From: Sporisorium sorghi
Lineage: Eukaryota > Basidiomycota > Ustilaginomycetes > Ustilaginales > Ustilaginaceae
Assembly (NCBI GenBank): GCA_023212695.1
Contig: JALCCG010000210.1
Coordinates: 1-37,668 of the forward strand
DNA: 37,668 bases
Direction of reading: 5' to 3'
A model generated the notes under the pieces. The model saw nothing but the letters and a program-made list of their open reading frames with translations, searched no databases and had not been told where the DNA came from. Position numbers and translations under genes: made by a program. Within the stretch, counting starts at the first letter, position 1, and the number at the start of each line of letters is the position of its first letter. Below are positions 1 through 10,044 of this stretch, one piece after another.

Positions 1-19
1 TTCATTTTTTCCCGCACAC

Positions 20-54
20 CCCCCCTCCCCCCCCCCCCCTCGACGGAAAAAAAA

Positions 55-102
<48 letters not shown>
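20..102. repeat. Poly-C and poly-T tracts upstream of UBA3
   Basis: The window opens with a C-rich run at about 20-39, an A run, and then an unbroken run of 46 T at 57-102. The tract ends 60 bp before the UBA3 start codon. It therefore lies in the UBA3 promoter or 5' UTR and may be a poly(dT) promoter element or an unstable homopolymer. The exact length is a typical sequencing-error site. Confidence 0.85.
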
Positions 103-103
<1 letters not shown>

Positions 104-162
104 GCTCTTCCTTCCTTGCTGCCACTCGTCCATCACTACGACTCGTCGAGACCAACATCAAG

Positions 163-1428
163 ATGACGCTGCAATGGTCAAGAAGATACGAGCATGTCGA
201 CGGAATCCTCGACAAGCCCGGTCCTTCTACGGATGACGCCTTCCAGGCAGGCGCAACCGTCAAGGACTTCCTCCGCACCCAATGCAAGATCCTCGTCATC
301 GGAGCTGGTGGTCTCGGCTGCGAGATCCTCTCCAACCTCGCCCTCAGCGGCTTCCATCACATTCACATTATCGACATGGACACCATCGATGTATCCAATT
401 TGAATCGTCAGTTCCTCTTCCGCGAAAAGGACGTCGGCCGGTCCAAAGCACAAGTCGCTGCTGAATTCGTACAGCGCCGAGTCCCCGGCGTACGCATCAC
501 GCCCTACCACGGCAAGATCCAGGACAAGGACGAAGAATACTACAAGCAGTTCAACATCATCATCTGTGGTCTCGACTCGGTCGAAGCCAGAAGATGGATC
601 AACGCCACGCTCGTCAACATGGTCGACGACCAAGATCCAGAGTCGCTCAAACCGCTCATCGACGGCGGCACAGAAGGCTTCAAGGGTCAAGCTAGGGTCA
701 TTCTGCCCACCATCACCTCGTGCTACGAGTGCAGTCTCGACATGCTCAACAAGCAGACCACTTACCCGATCTGCACAATCGCCAACACGCCGCGCTTGCC
801 CGAACACTGCATCGAGTGGGCCAGCGTGCTCGAGTGGCCGCGCGTCTTTGGCGACAAGAAGCTCGACAACGACAACCCCGATCACATCTCCTGGCTCTTC
901 GAACAGGCCTCCACACGAGCCGCCTCGTTCGGCATCACCGGCGTCACGTGGAACCTCACACAGGGCGTCGTGAAAAACATCATACCCGCGATCGCTTCCA
1001 CAAACGCCATCATCGCCGCTGCCTGCGTGTTGGAAGCGTTCAAGTTTGCCACCACCTGCGCGCCCTACCTCAACAACTACATGATGTTCACCGGCAACGA
1101 CAGCGTCTACACGTACACGTTCGAGCACGAGAAGCGGCCCGACTGCCCCGTCTGCGGCGGCGAGGCGCGCACCATGATTTTCGGGCGGGATGACACCGTC
1201 GAGCGTCTCATCGAGCAGCTGGCCGAGCTGGCCGATCTGCAGATCAAGAAGCCTTCGTTGGCGTTAGGCGGTAAGCCGCTGTATTTCCAAGCGCCGCCGC
1301 AGCTCGAGGAGGCGACAAGGCCGAATTTAGCCAAGAAGCTGGCGGAAGTGTGCAGCGAGGGCGACGAGATTACTGTCACAGATGCTAGTCTGCCGTTTAC
1401 GCTGGGCATCATTGTCAAGTTTGGTTGA
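163..1428 (+). CDS. UBA3: NEDD8-activating enzyme E1 catalytic subunit (UBA3)
   Basis: This 421-residue intronless protein is the catalytic half of the heterodimeric E1 (with ULA1/APPBP1). It adenylates NEDD8/Rub1 and passes it as a thioester to UBC12 for cullin neddylation. What is visible: the nucleotide-binding loop GAGGLGCE at 47-54, the aspartates of DMDTID at 71-76, the NRQFLF segment at 81-86, a zinc site formed by C187/C190 (SCYEC) and C328/C331 (CPVC), and the catalytic cysteine C204 inside YPICTIANTPRLPEHC. This cysteine context is diagnostic for UBA3 rather than UBA1 or UBA2. The C-terminal 75 residues fit the ubiquitin-fold domain that recruits the E2. The length is normal for the family and all key residues are present. 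The start is the first ATG after the poly-T leader. The gene converges on the hydrolase gene downstream, with 167 bp between stops. Confidence 0.95.
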   Translation: MTLQWSRRYEHVDGILDKPGPSTDDAFQAGATVKDFLRTQCKILVIGAGGLGCEILSNLALSGFHHIHIIDMDTIDVSNLNRQFLFREKDVGRSKAQVAAEFVQRRVPGVRITPYHGKIQDKDEEYYKQFNIIICGLDSVEARRWINATLVNMVDDQDPESLKPLIDGGTEGFKGQARVILPTITSCYECSLDMLNKQTTYPICTIANTPRLPEHCIEWASVLEWPRVFGDKKLDNDNPDHISWLFEQASTRAASFGITGVTWNLTQGVVKNIIPAIASTNAIIAAACVLEAFKFATTCAPYLNNYMMFTGNDSVYTYTFEHEKRPDCPVCGGEARTMIFGRDDTVERLIEQLAELADLQIKKPSLALGGKPLYFQAPPQLEEATRPNLAKKLAEVCSEGDEITVTDASLPFTLGIIVKFG

Positions 1429-1595
1429 AGTTTTCGCAATTCGATCAACACGAGGTCAAGTACATGCGGTGCTAGGTGTGAAAGATGCGTGCGATCGCCG
1501 CTTCCGAGGTCGTCCTGTGCGTCAGGGTGAAAAGCAAGGTCAGTCTCGGGAGCATCAAAGCAATCGATCAAGCTTCCCAGCGCAAGCGAAACGAC

Positions 1596-3264
1596 TCACA
1601 TGGCCCTACCGTCGTGCTTGACGTTGGCAACCCAGTCCACTGTCCACAGCCGTGCGCTTTTCGTGTCATTTTTGGTTTCCATCTGCTCCAGGTGGCGATG
1701 GTAGTTGACGGCGCGTTCGAGTCGGTTCGCTCCTGAAAGTTTCACAGAAAGAGCTTGTCAGCCGTCAGCGAAGTTTGCAAGCGCCTCGCTCGTGCAGGGA
1801 GTTTAATAGCAAGACGCACCTTGAGCCATAGCTTCGGGCCGGTCGTCGCCGACGCCTTGATCTGCTTGGCCGTGCAGGAAGCTGATGCGTCGCTCGCGCA
1901 GCATTCGCTGCAGGTAGAACTGTGCGTCTTGACTGTGTTGGATTCCCCGGTACGTGGGGAGCTTGACACTGAGCTCGTCAAAGCCGTCTGTGTATATGCA
2001 AATGCAAAGCGATCAGTCGAGCGATCAGTCGAGCGATCAGGACGACGATGCGGAGGTAGACTCACACTTGTACACGTTTGCGTCCTGTTTGATTCGACAC
2101 TGAGAGTCAGCTCGCCTTTCCCCTTTCCTCACGACCGCACAGTTCGGAGGGAATTTGTACCTACACGAGACGGAGGACCACAGCGCCCAGAGTCAAAGTA
2201 CACGTAGCTCGCCGGATTCATCACGACATACTCCACCCGCACCAATGCCCGTTGCTGCGGCGACAGAGGCGGCGAGCCGAGCACCGAGTACCGGTGCACC
2301 AGTTGGCCGCCCATGCTGTGGCCGGCTGCCGAAAACATTGTCCACAAATGAGGTTGGCTTCGGTCAGCCGTTGTGAGCCCCAGCAGATGGTGCAGCAGAA
2401 GCGAGAGGGCGGCAGGACTTACAGAGTACGATCCGCCTGATCGACGGGAACATGTGTCGGTTGGCAAAGTGGCACACGATCGCATCGAGCGCTTCGAACG
2501 AGGACACGCCTCCGCCGTCGAGAGCGGGTTTGGGACGGGCGCTCGCGGACCCTTCGCCCCACTGTCCCCGCGCCTCAATAGAAGAGAACGTCAGCACGTA
2601 CATACACTCGAGACCGATCACCGAGCAGGAGAGTAACTTACGCCGTTCGACTTCCACACCAGCAACCGATCGGACCGCCTCGAAGGGCCAAACTTGGCCT
2701 TGTCGAGCCCATTGAGCTGTAGTTCAACGTTCTACAAGTGAGCAGAGGCAAGTCGGTCGATGAAGCGGGTGGTTGTGGACTCACGAATTGAGGCACCACG
2801 ATCAGCGTCTTTCTTTGCTGGTCGAGGGCGAGTCGAGAGCGGGCCGCTGCAATGTCGTCCCATGCTACATTCCCATCTCTCTCTGGATTGGAGTGGACAA
2901 TGTCAAGCGATCGAGTAAGTCAGCCGCACGTTCATACGAACCGCTTTGAGCGCCGACTTCACCGAACTACCCACCCTTGCCATGCACGTGCACCACCACT
3001 TGCTCGATCGAAGCGCTGATGCTGGGATTGAGCCATTCATCCACGTACACAGGCAGCTGCACCATGCCATCGGTGCTCTGCGAGTGCCATCGAAGCAGAT
3101 CGGTCCTTGCGCCGTCGGCTGCGTCAAAGAAACAGATCGTCAGATAGAATGCGTCAGTCGAAGGACTCCATACATCAAGAAGGAGCATGCTCACCTTTGT
3201 CCAAGGCAACCGCGCTGCCACCTGTGCAGGGAACCAGGTCCGACACGATCGGCAGATACGACAT
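1596..3264 (-). CDS. Nine-exon alpha/beta-hydrolase-fold protein
   Basis: I assembled this gene from splice sites. Exons on the minus strand: 3264-3195, 3118-2975, 2882-2785, 2731-2642, 2561-2423, 2325-2165, 2099 (or 2084)-2066, 1987-1820, 1732-1596. All eight introns are GT-AG, 53 to about 97 nt long, and phases agree, giving 346 residues (341 with the shorter exon 7). The product carries the nucleophile elbow S-GHSMGG with Ser184, an early HGK turn (69-71) that fits an oxyanion-hole region, and a late strand with LHGQAD. It resembles a fungal family of uncharacterised alpha/beta hydrolases with an N-P-x-S-Y segment after the elbow and a YKYG motif before the last third. Substrate is unknown. 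No signal peptide is visible at the chosen ATG, and an additional upstream 5' exon cannot be excluded. The exon 7 acceptor is ambiguous between two AGs 15 nt apart. Confidence 0.8.
2009..2040. repeat. 12-bp minisatellite inside a hydrolase intron
   Basis: The unit GCGATCAGTCGA is repeated about 2.7 times without mismatches. It lies wholly in the intron between exons 7 and 8 of the hydrolase gene (1988-2065), so copy-number change would alter intron length but not protein. Confidence 0.85.
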
Positions 3265-3540
3265 GCTTTTTGTCGTCAATACTTTCGACGATCACGACTG
3301 CATGTGTAGAGAGATGCTCCAGAGAGTCACTGCAAAGAGTTTTGATGTGGTGGTCAAGGATCAAGTCTGCGCTGTCACTCGAGCTAATGTGGGTCCGTGC
3401 CAGGTGTGGGGCCGCTGCAGGGTGCTCCTCAGGGTCCAACTCCTCACCATTTCGGCATCGCTCAACGTTCCACTCATCATCACACCACAATCGCTTCAAC
3501 GTCAATCGCAAGCACTGATAGTATTACATGAAGCTTGACT

Positions 3541-6500
3541 TCAAAACAGCGATCCGTTCAACTTGGACTCTACAAACGTCGTGATCAGCGAAAACAGATT
3601 GCCTTGTGCGCCTGCGACCTCTTCCGCAGCCCGCAGCGCAGACACAATGTCCCTCGACAAACCCGACTCGAGCTCCTGCCGCGCCATGTGCTCCAGCTTC
3701 GCCTGCTCTGTGTTCTCCTTGGATTTGCCGACTGCCCAGATGGCCGCCTGACTCGCAGCCAGACCCAGCGCCTGCTCCAGCGTTGCCGTACAGCCCACCT
3801 TGTCCTCGGCCGACAGCTTCTGCTTGTTCGTCCGGATGTAGTCGGTGAGGTGCGCGCTCAGATCCAGCAGCGTGCCGAGCGTGGCGATGCGCACGGCGCT
3901 CGTGCGCGTCGTCGGCCGTACGATCGCACATCCAGAGTTGGTCGAAGGCCATGCGTCCGAGCCTTGGCACAGCACAAGTACGCACTGGGTGTGGTTCCAC
4001 AGGCTCGCCACGAGCACCGACACGATGGTGCGGATCTTGGTCGCTGCCGTCTCTTGCGCTACGCGAGTGCCTTCTGCGGCTGGATCCAGGCCGAGCAGGC
4101 TCGCGAGCTCGTTTGGATGCTGCAGCAGATGCACCAGAGGTTGGATCGTCCATGCCGACGTTTCGGCGAGGTGCTGAACAATCGAAAGACCGGCAGCATC
4201 CCGGTCAGATCGGGCAGCGTGCGAGAGTGCCGACTGCTCATTCTCGAGCCTAGTCAAGCTGTACAGCAGGCTCGAAATCAGCTCGACTTCCTCCAACTGC
4301 TCCAGGCTAACGGCCGTAGCAGCGTTGGACTCGCCAAAACGATCATGCGTGGAGGACGCGTGCCCGAGGATGCCCGACATCGAATCGAGTCGGGCCTGCA
4401 GCTCGTTGAGATTCATGGCCCGGTCGATCTGCTTTTGATAGACGCGTACAAAGCCGTAGACGTCCGTCTCGACGAACCTGGCACTGACGCCTCTCCAGCT
4501 TGGATTCTCGGATCCTGCACCACCCAGATTGTCGATCAGATTGACGACAACACGCAGCATCATCCTCCAGCACTCGTGCGCAGGGCTCGGGTCGCCAGAG
4601 AGCAACAGGGGCGAGACTTGGCCGTCCTCGAGCGAGTCCGTGAGCATGTTGGACGCCAGCGCGTTGACCGCACCTTGGAGAGCAATCTCTTCGCTCGAAG
4701 AAGGTTGCGACGCAACAGCCAACAGGTGCGAGAGCAGAGGCTTCATGAAAACGACGTGGTGTGCGCTGTTGGGGTTGACAGGCGTGTTGTTGCCGTTGGC
4801 ACTTTCGGGTCGCAGTACGGGAGCTCGTCCCAGAAGGCTGATGGTGGTCTGCAAGAGTTGCGTCTCTTGAACGTGCGCCAACCACACCGCGGTCTCGGCA
4901 CCGACATCACGTCGGATCGTCATCTCGAAGATGCTAACGAGAATGTCCAGATCATCCTCCAAGTAGTGCAAATCGACTTGGTGCCGCTGAGCAGTCTGCA
5001 GGATCCGAAGCGCAGCCTCGATCTTGATGCGCAGAGCATCGGTGGCGTGGCGGCAGAAAAGCTCAATGGACGCATGCAGCGCCTTGTGGCTCTCGATCGT
5101 CTTGTCGTTCGGGCGAACCATCGAGTTCTGCGACGTCAGCAGCGTGCGGATGCGCGCGACGCACACAAGCACCATCTCAAACACCTCGCGGTGGAACTCT
5201 GGCGGCAACGTACCCTTGAGACTGTCCTCGACACGGAAAAACGGATGCGTCACGAGACGCCCACAGAGCGTGGCGGCTTGGACGATCTGATCGGAAGTCG
5301 ACGAGTCGCCGCTTTGACGATGACCCCAGGCAAGCTCCATCAACTTGGTCAGCAGAGCAAGTCGAGTAGCGTGAACGCCGCGCATAAAGTCGCCCTCGCG
5401 GCCTTCGTCGGCTGCCAGCGTAGCGAGTCGAGTCCAGCTCGTGATGACCGCCTTGCCCAGCACCTGCATCTTGTCCTTGCCGAGTGCCTGCGCAACGATG
5501 CGGCCCATGCATACTTCGATGCACTGCGTCCATGCTTGGAGCACCGAGTTCTGCACGTCGATCAAGCTCCACTCCATGTTGATGGTGAAGATGGCCAGCA
5601 GTCCTTCTTCGATCAGCGCCATCTCGCCGCCAAATTCTCCATCGAGAACGCGACCTTCGGCCTTGTTGCGGAACGACGAGACGCTGAAGTGATAGTTGTC
5701 TCCATATTGCTTGTCGAGGTCAAAGTCATCTTTGCGCGGAGGATGGCGCAGCGAGTCGACGTAGATGGTGGGGAACAGCTCGGCCAGCTTGCGTTCCAAG
5801 GCGGCGCGCATCGAAGGATCGCAGGGCATTGAAAAGCTCTTCTCGATGGCGCCGAGTGAACGTTCCGACGACGTGAGAATGTCGAGCAAAGCGTCCAGAC
5901 TAGCTTTGCTAGATGTGCCGCTCTTGGACTGATCCTTGAGAATACCGCCCAGTTGGATATCGTGCTGCAAGAGTCGCAACGAGCGCGCCTGGCACATCTT
6001 CCGGTAGCAGTAGGTGGAAACCTTGACGTCGTTGATCGAATGCAAAGCGGGACCAAAATCGACGAGAGCTTCGGCGATCGTCGAAGGAACTTCGGACGGC
6101 TCACAGATGACATCTGCCAAGGCGCGGAAGAAGGCCGAGTTGGCGCGGATGTTGTCAAAGGCAGCGACGTGCTCGGCCGCATGTACCCAAGCCACGTCGA
6201 GGAATCGCAGTACGGCTTCAAGCAGCTGCGAGGTGCCGCTGTACGCTGCTCGCCATGACAGAATGGCCTCCGAGGCAACATCTAGCGCCGTCTTTGTCAA
6301 TGCGCGGCCCTGGTGTGAGCTGCTTGGCTGCGAAGCGTCCTTCGACTCGGTCTGCTTGGCGGACTCGCCTTCCGACCTGTTCAGACGCGTCTCGGTCGTC
6401 ATGGCCAGGTGGCGACCCGTCAATAGAAGCGTTCCTAGAGCTGGCTGTGTGTCGACGATGGCAGCGAGCATAGTCCAGACCTGCACCTTGAGCGCAGGGT

Positions 6501-9500
6501 CTTGATTCGGATTGGCGACAAGGTCGACGAGCCCGGAAAGCGTCTCTTCGAGCTCCTCGAGGGTGCCCATGTGGCCGATGAGGCCAGGCGTCGGCTTGCC
6601 TGCCGCGGCAAGATCAGTGACGGACCTGAGGACCGAAGTGATGAGATGGGCTGCCGTCGAGCTGATGGCTGTGGAGGTGGGAAACAGCACGTAGGCGAAG
6701 GTGGCGCTGGCCAGCTCGACGCGATTCGATCTGCGTCCACCGTTGAGTGAGGTTCGAGAGGCGACGATGGTGTGGTCGAAGAAGAGACGTTCAAAGAGGC
6801 CCATGTTGATCTTGGCAGCCATGGCTTTCCTGGCTGTCTCTGCCGGCAATGTTGAAAGATCTCGCAAGGCAGCCATGGAGAACTCGCGTTTGCGAGAGAC
6901 GATGAGCGTGGCAAGACGCAGCGTAGACGAGATCCACTCTTCGGCCAAGATGGCGTCGGTCTGTCGACCAGCTCTGCTCAATGCATCGAGCAGTTGCTGA
7001 CCCGTGCCGATGCAGGTGATCATGGGAGCCAGGCCGATGATGCTGGGATGGGTGACCAAGCTCCTCTCTGCGGCTTCGACGAGGGCGGCAGCGGGTCCAG
7101 CTTCGTCGACCAAATCCGACGACGGGATGGGTGAGAGGCGCCAACTGTGCTCCTCGAGAGCCATCTGGAGCAATCGAGTGCACTTTGTTCCGATCTCGAG
7201 CCTGTCTGCGAGTCGAACGTATCTCCAGCTCTGGTACTCGGGCCAGACGGATTCGTAGATCCAAGTAAAGGCGCGAAGGAGCACGCCGGTCTTGATTTCG
7301 AGCACGTCTGTCGAAGAGACCGAGTGGGACCTTCGAAGCTCGGAAAAGAGCGAGATGTGAAAGTCGAGCAACGAGATGAGGCCACCGTAGGAAGCGCGCG
7401 CCATCTCCTGGTGGAGCAGCGCTGATACGGTGGATGCGCCTGCACCAGCAGCGCCCTTGGACAGGTAAGGGACCGCACCCGGGCTGCCGATGAGAGCGTT
7501 GGACGATCGCACCTCCTGCCATACGGCATCCGGATCGTACGGAAGAAGCACAGTGAGCAAACGCAAGCTGGATCGCACGAGGCGGACGTTGATGGGAGCT
7601 GCGACGAGAGCATGTGACAAAAGGCTGACGGCGATGGTCGAGAGGCTTTTGGCGCTGGCAAGCTCTTCCTTCTCCTTCTGGATCTGTTCGAGCTCTTCAG
7701 GCTCATAGTCGAGCGAAAGCTCGTCGGCGTTAATGTCACGGCCATCGAGATGGGCGAGCAGCGTCCAGGCGAGATCTGCACTTGCTGAGACGATGCTGGC
7801 AAAGAGGTCGAGCACATCCGAGGCGAGCTCTTCCCAGGGCTCGTCGCAATCCGCAGGGGCGAGCTGGGCAAAGCTGACGGCCTGCTTTTGTTCGAGGAAG
7901 GGATCCGCTTCGCTCTGAGCTGCGTAGGCTTCTGCGTAAGCCGGTGGGAAGGACGAGAGAATATCGCGCACGAGCTTCCAGGCGCTGACGGGACGTGCTG
8001 GGCTCCAGAGGACGACGACGGGCTCCTTGCCGAGCTCGGAGATAGTGGAGCCGGTGGTGCCAGGCGTGAGACGGATCTGGGTGCCGGGAACGCGCATGGT
8101 GCGAGTGATTCGATAGGTGACCGAGGTGTAGTCCCCTCCTTCCATGGTCTCAAAGGGCGCGTTGGGAGTGTTGGCACCGACAGGCAGAACCTGAGCAAAG
8201 GTAGGCACGTTGGCGAGGTAGTCAAAGACGGCGGCACAGGCTCTCTCTTCGGCCTCTGGACGGGAGCGAGCGTCGAGGATCGAGGGCCAGGATGCCTGTG
8301 CGTCGACCCTGGCGTGTCCAGAGAGCGCCTTTGTGAGGAGGATCAAGGGTCGGAAGCTGACGGGCCATCGGCGCCTGGCGGTGTCGAGTGTGGTGCATCT
8401 GGATTCGTACCTGCTGTCTACCTGCCAGAACTGATCGCAGAGAGCAGCGACGCCTTCAATAGCAGTCTGGCTGAGCTCTAACGCGAGACCGGAGCCGAAA
8501 GTGGCCTCCCAGAGGCTGACGAGGGCGTTAAAGTTGGGGAGAAACTCGGGCTTGACGAGCTCGGTGATGCTGAGCAGGAGACCTTTGAAGACGGCGCGGT
8601 AAGCGAGAGCAGATGGACCAGCGACAGCCGGCGTACTGGCGCCATTACTGCTGGTCAACAAGGGTGAGGCGAGCAGAGACATGAGCGTCTCGAAGAGACG
8701 GAGCTCGGGGGCAAAGGCAGCTTGTGCGAGTCTGCGCCACAAGGGCGGACCGCCATCGTCGGTCTTGATGACGTTTGCGAGTTGAGAGGCGAGTTGAGTG
8801 GGTTCGAGGGAGGTGTCAGATTCTGAGGCGTCGTAGTGAGCAGCTAGAGCTTCTTCGAGACGATGAAGAACGAGGGCCCAGGCGAGGAGGATGGGCGCCT
8901 GCAAAGGATCGGCCGAGGTGTTGCTGAGAAGGTCGAGCGCCTGTTCGAGACTTTGCGGGTGTTTGGAGATGTGCTCGTCGGAAGCCTGAGCGAGATCCAA
9001 GCCGTCCATGACTTCTTCGAGAGAAAGCATTTCGACGGCGATGAGGACGAGGAGGTGGCTGACACACTCGACCGTCTCGGTGGCTTCATTGTCGAAGAAG
9101 CCGAGGTGGGCCTGGCGTCGGCCGACCTCGGTGTCGTGGACGGCTCGAAGGACAGCAAGCAGGGGAGCTGGAGATGGAGAGAGCCTGCCATAAAAGAGAA
9201 GAAAGACAATCTCGAGAAGGCCAAACTGCTCTCGGAGGATCTGCTTTGCCCAGAGAGAAGAGTAGCGGGGTTGCTGGCGTATCGAGTCGGGCAAGGAGAG
9301 GTTGACGAGCGAGGTGAAGTGGTTGATACAAGAGAGAGCGAAAGCCTCGTCGGCAAAGAGGTCGAGGACGGAATTGGCGAGGTGGAAGTAGTCGTGATTT
9401 GGATCCTCTGTGATGCGGATCAAGGATGAGATGGTGCGCAGCAGATACATGCGTTCTTCAAAGTAGAAGATGTTGAAGGCGTCGAGCAAGTCTGTGGTGG

Positions 9501-10044
9501 ATGATGCTGCGTCTGTGTTCTGGTTCGCTTTGGAGAGGCGAGAAGATGCGTCCTTGGGTCGAGCTGCTCTGCTCTTGACTGGCGTTGGTGGGGTCACCTG
9601 CATGTGTGAGCGCACGACGTCCTGTACGCCCTGCGACGACTGACGATGATCGGATATGAGGAAGGTTTGAAGCAGGGTGAAGGCATGTTGGTGCGAGATG
9701 TGGTATGTGTCTGCAATGTGTTTGCAGAGCTGGCGCGTTTCGTCCTTGAGGGTATGAGTAGATCCATCGGAAAGCTTGATGGTGGAAGGAGGCAGGCTCT
9801 CTGAGGAGGCGTCGAACTGTGGACCCGAGGAGACGGGAAAGGGCTGAAGGCAGGACTTGAGATGGTCCTTGCGCTCGACGAGGAGGGAGCGGATGTGTTC
9901 TGCGTCGCGTTGATGGCGAGCTAGTTCGAGATGCTCAAAGATGTCCTGGTACGAGACAAAGGCATTGGATGAGGAAGCGGCACCGGCTTTGGAGGTGGAA
10001 GCGTGGCTCGTAGAAGAGCCCGGTTGGGCGCTTGGCTCCACCAT
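3541..10044 (-). CDS. NUP188: Nucleoporin NUP188, inner-ring scaffold of the nuclear pore
   Basis: This single uninterrupted reading frame encodes 2167 residues. Nup188 is a large alpha-solenoid of the inner ring of the nuclear pore complex and binds Nic96/Nup93. Recognition rests on the N-terminal third: a segment HAFTLLQTFLISDHR, then IFYFEERMYLLR (about 193-204), then ILREQFGLLEIVFLLFYG, then APILLAWAL near 385. These appear in the same order and spacing as in animal NUP188. The rest is leucine/alanine-rich helix with no catalytic motif, as expected for a solenoid. The frame is open upstream to 10200, but its first codon there is GTG. I chose the first ATG (10044), which begins MVEPSAQPG. 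The open upstream segment would encode a run of seven histidines and is probably 5' UTR. At 2167 residues it is longer than human NUP188 (about 1750). Nup192/Nup205 was considered, but the motifs favour Nup188. Confidence 0.9.
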   Translation of the reverse strand: MVEPSAQPGSSTSHASTSKAGAASSSNAFVSYQDIFEHLELARHQRDAEHIRSLLVERKDHLKSCLQPFPVSSGPQFDASSESLPPSTIKLSDGSTHTLKDETRQLCKHIADTYHISHQHAFTLLQTFLISDHRQSSQGVQDVVRSHMQVTPPTPVKSRAARPKDASSRLSKANQNTDAASSTTDLLDAFNIFYFEERMYLLRTISSLIRITEDPNHDYFHLANSVLDLFADEAFALSCINHFTSLVNLSLPDSIRQQPRYSSLWAKQILREQFGLLEIVFLLFYGRLSPSPAPLLAVLRAVHDTEVGRRQAHLGFFDNEATETVECVSHLLVLIAVEMLSLEEVMDGLDLAQASDEHISKHPQSLEQALDLLSNTSADPLQAPILLAWALVLHRLEEALAAHYDASESDTSLEPTQLASQLANVIKTDDGGPPLWRRLAQAAFAPELRLFETLMSLLASPLLTSSNGASTPAVAGPSALAYRAVFKGLLLSITELVKPEFLPNFNALVSLWEATFGSGLALELSQTAIEGVAALCDQFWQVDSRYESRCTTLDTARRRWPVSFRPLILLTKALSGHARVDAQASWPSILDARSRPEAEERACAAVFDYLANVPTFAQVLPVGANTPNAPFETMEGGDYTSVTYRITRTMRVPGTQIRLTPGTTGSTISELGKEPVVVLWSPARPVSAWKLVRDILSSFPPAYAEAYAAQSEADPFLEQKQAVSFAQLAPADCDEPWEELASDVLDLFASIVSASADLAWTLLAHLDGRDINADELSLDYEPEELEQIQKEKEELASAKSLSTIAVSLLSHALVAAPINVRLVRSSLRLLTVLLPYDPDAVWQEVRSSNALIGSPGAVPYLSKGAAGAGASTVSALLHQEMARASYGGLISLLDFHISLFSELRRSHSVSSTDVLEIKTGVLLRAFTWIYESVWPEYQSWRYVRLADRLEIGTKCTRLLQMALEEHSWRLSPIPSSDLVDEAGPAAALVEAAERSLVTHPSIIGLAPMITCIGTGQQLLDALSRAGRQTDAILAEEWISSTLRLATLIVSRKREFSMAALRDLSTLPAETARKAMAAKINMGLFERLFFDHTIVASRTSLNGGRRSNRVELASATFAYVLFPTSTAISSTAAHLITSVLRSVTDLAAAGKPTPGLIGHMGTLEELEETLSGLVDLVANPNQDPALKVQVWTMLAAIVDTQPALGTLLLTGRHLAMTTETRLNRSEGESAKQTESKDASQPSSSHQGRALTKTALDVASEAILSWRAAYSGTSQLLEAVLRFLDVAWVHAAEHVAAFDNIRANSAFFRALADVICEPSEVPSTIAEALVDFGPALHSINDVKVSTYCYRKMCQARSLRLLQHDIQLGGILKDQSKSGTSSKASLDALLDILTSSERSLGAIEKSFSMPCDPSMRAALERKLAELFPTIYVDSLRHPPRKDDFDLDKQYGDNYHFSVSSFRNKAEGRVLDGEFGGEMALIEEGLLAIFTINMEWSLIDVQNSVLQAWTQCIEVCMGRIVAQALGKDKMQVLGKAVITSWTRLATLAADEGREGDFMRGVHATRLALLTKLMELAWGHRQSGDSSTSDQIVQAATLCGRLVTHPFFRVEDSLKGTLPPEFHREVFEMVLVCVARIRTLLTSQNSMVRPNDKTIESHKALHASIELFCRHATDALRIKIEAALRILQTAQRHQVDLHYLEDDLDILVSIFEMTIRRDVGAETAVWLAHVQETQLLQTTISLLGRAPVLRPESANGNNTPVNPNSAHHVVFMKPLLSHLLAVASQPSSSEEIALQGAVNALASNMLTDSLEDGQVSPLLLSGDPSPAHECWRMMLRVVVNLIDNLGGAGSENPSWRGVSARFVETDVYGFVRVYQKQIDRAMNLNELQARLDSMSGILGHASSTHDRFGESNAATAVSLEQLEEVELISSLLYSLTRLENEQSALSHAARSDRDAAGLSIVQHLAETSAWTIQPLVHLLQHPNELASLLGLDPAAEGTRVAQETAATKIRTIVSVLVASLWNHTQCVLVLCQGSDAWPSTNSGCAIVRPTTRTSAVRIATLGTLLDLSAHLTDYIRTNKQKLSAEDKVGCTATLEQALGLAASQAAIWAVGKSKENTEQAKLEHMARQELESGLSRDIVSALRAAEEVAGAQGNLFSLITTFVESKLNGSLF

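Noticed and set aside
3535..5832. A 765-codon open frame on the + strand opposite NUP188
   Set aside because: It lies fully antisense to a recognised gene, has Arg/Gln/His-rich composition typical of an antisense frame of GC-rich coding DNA, and shows no domain.
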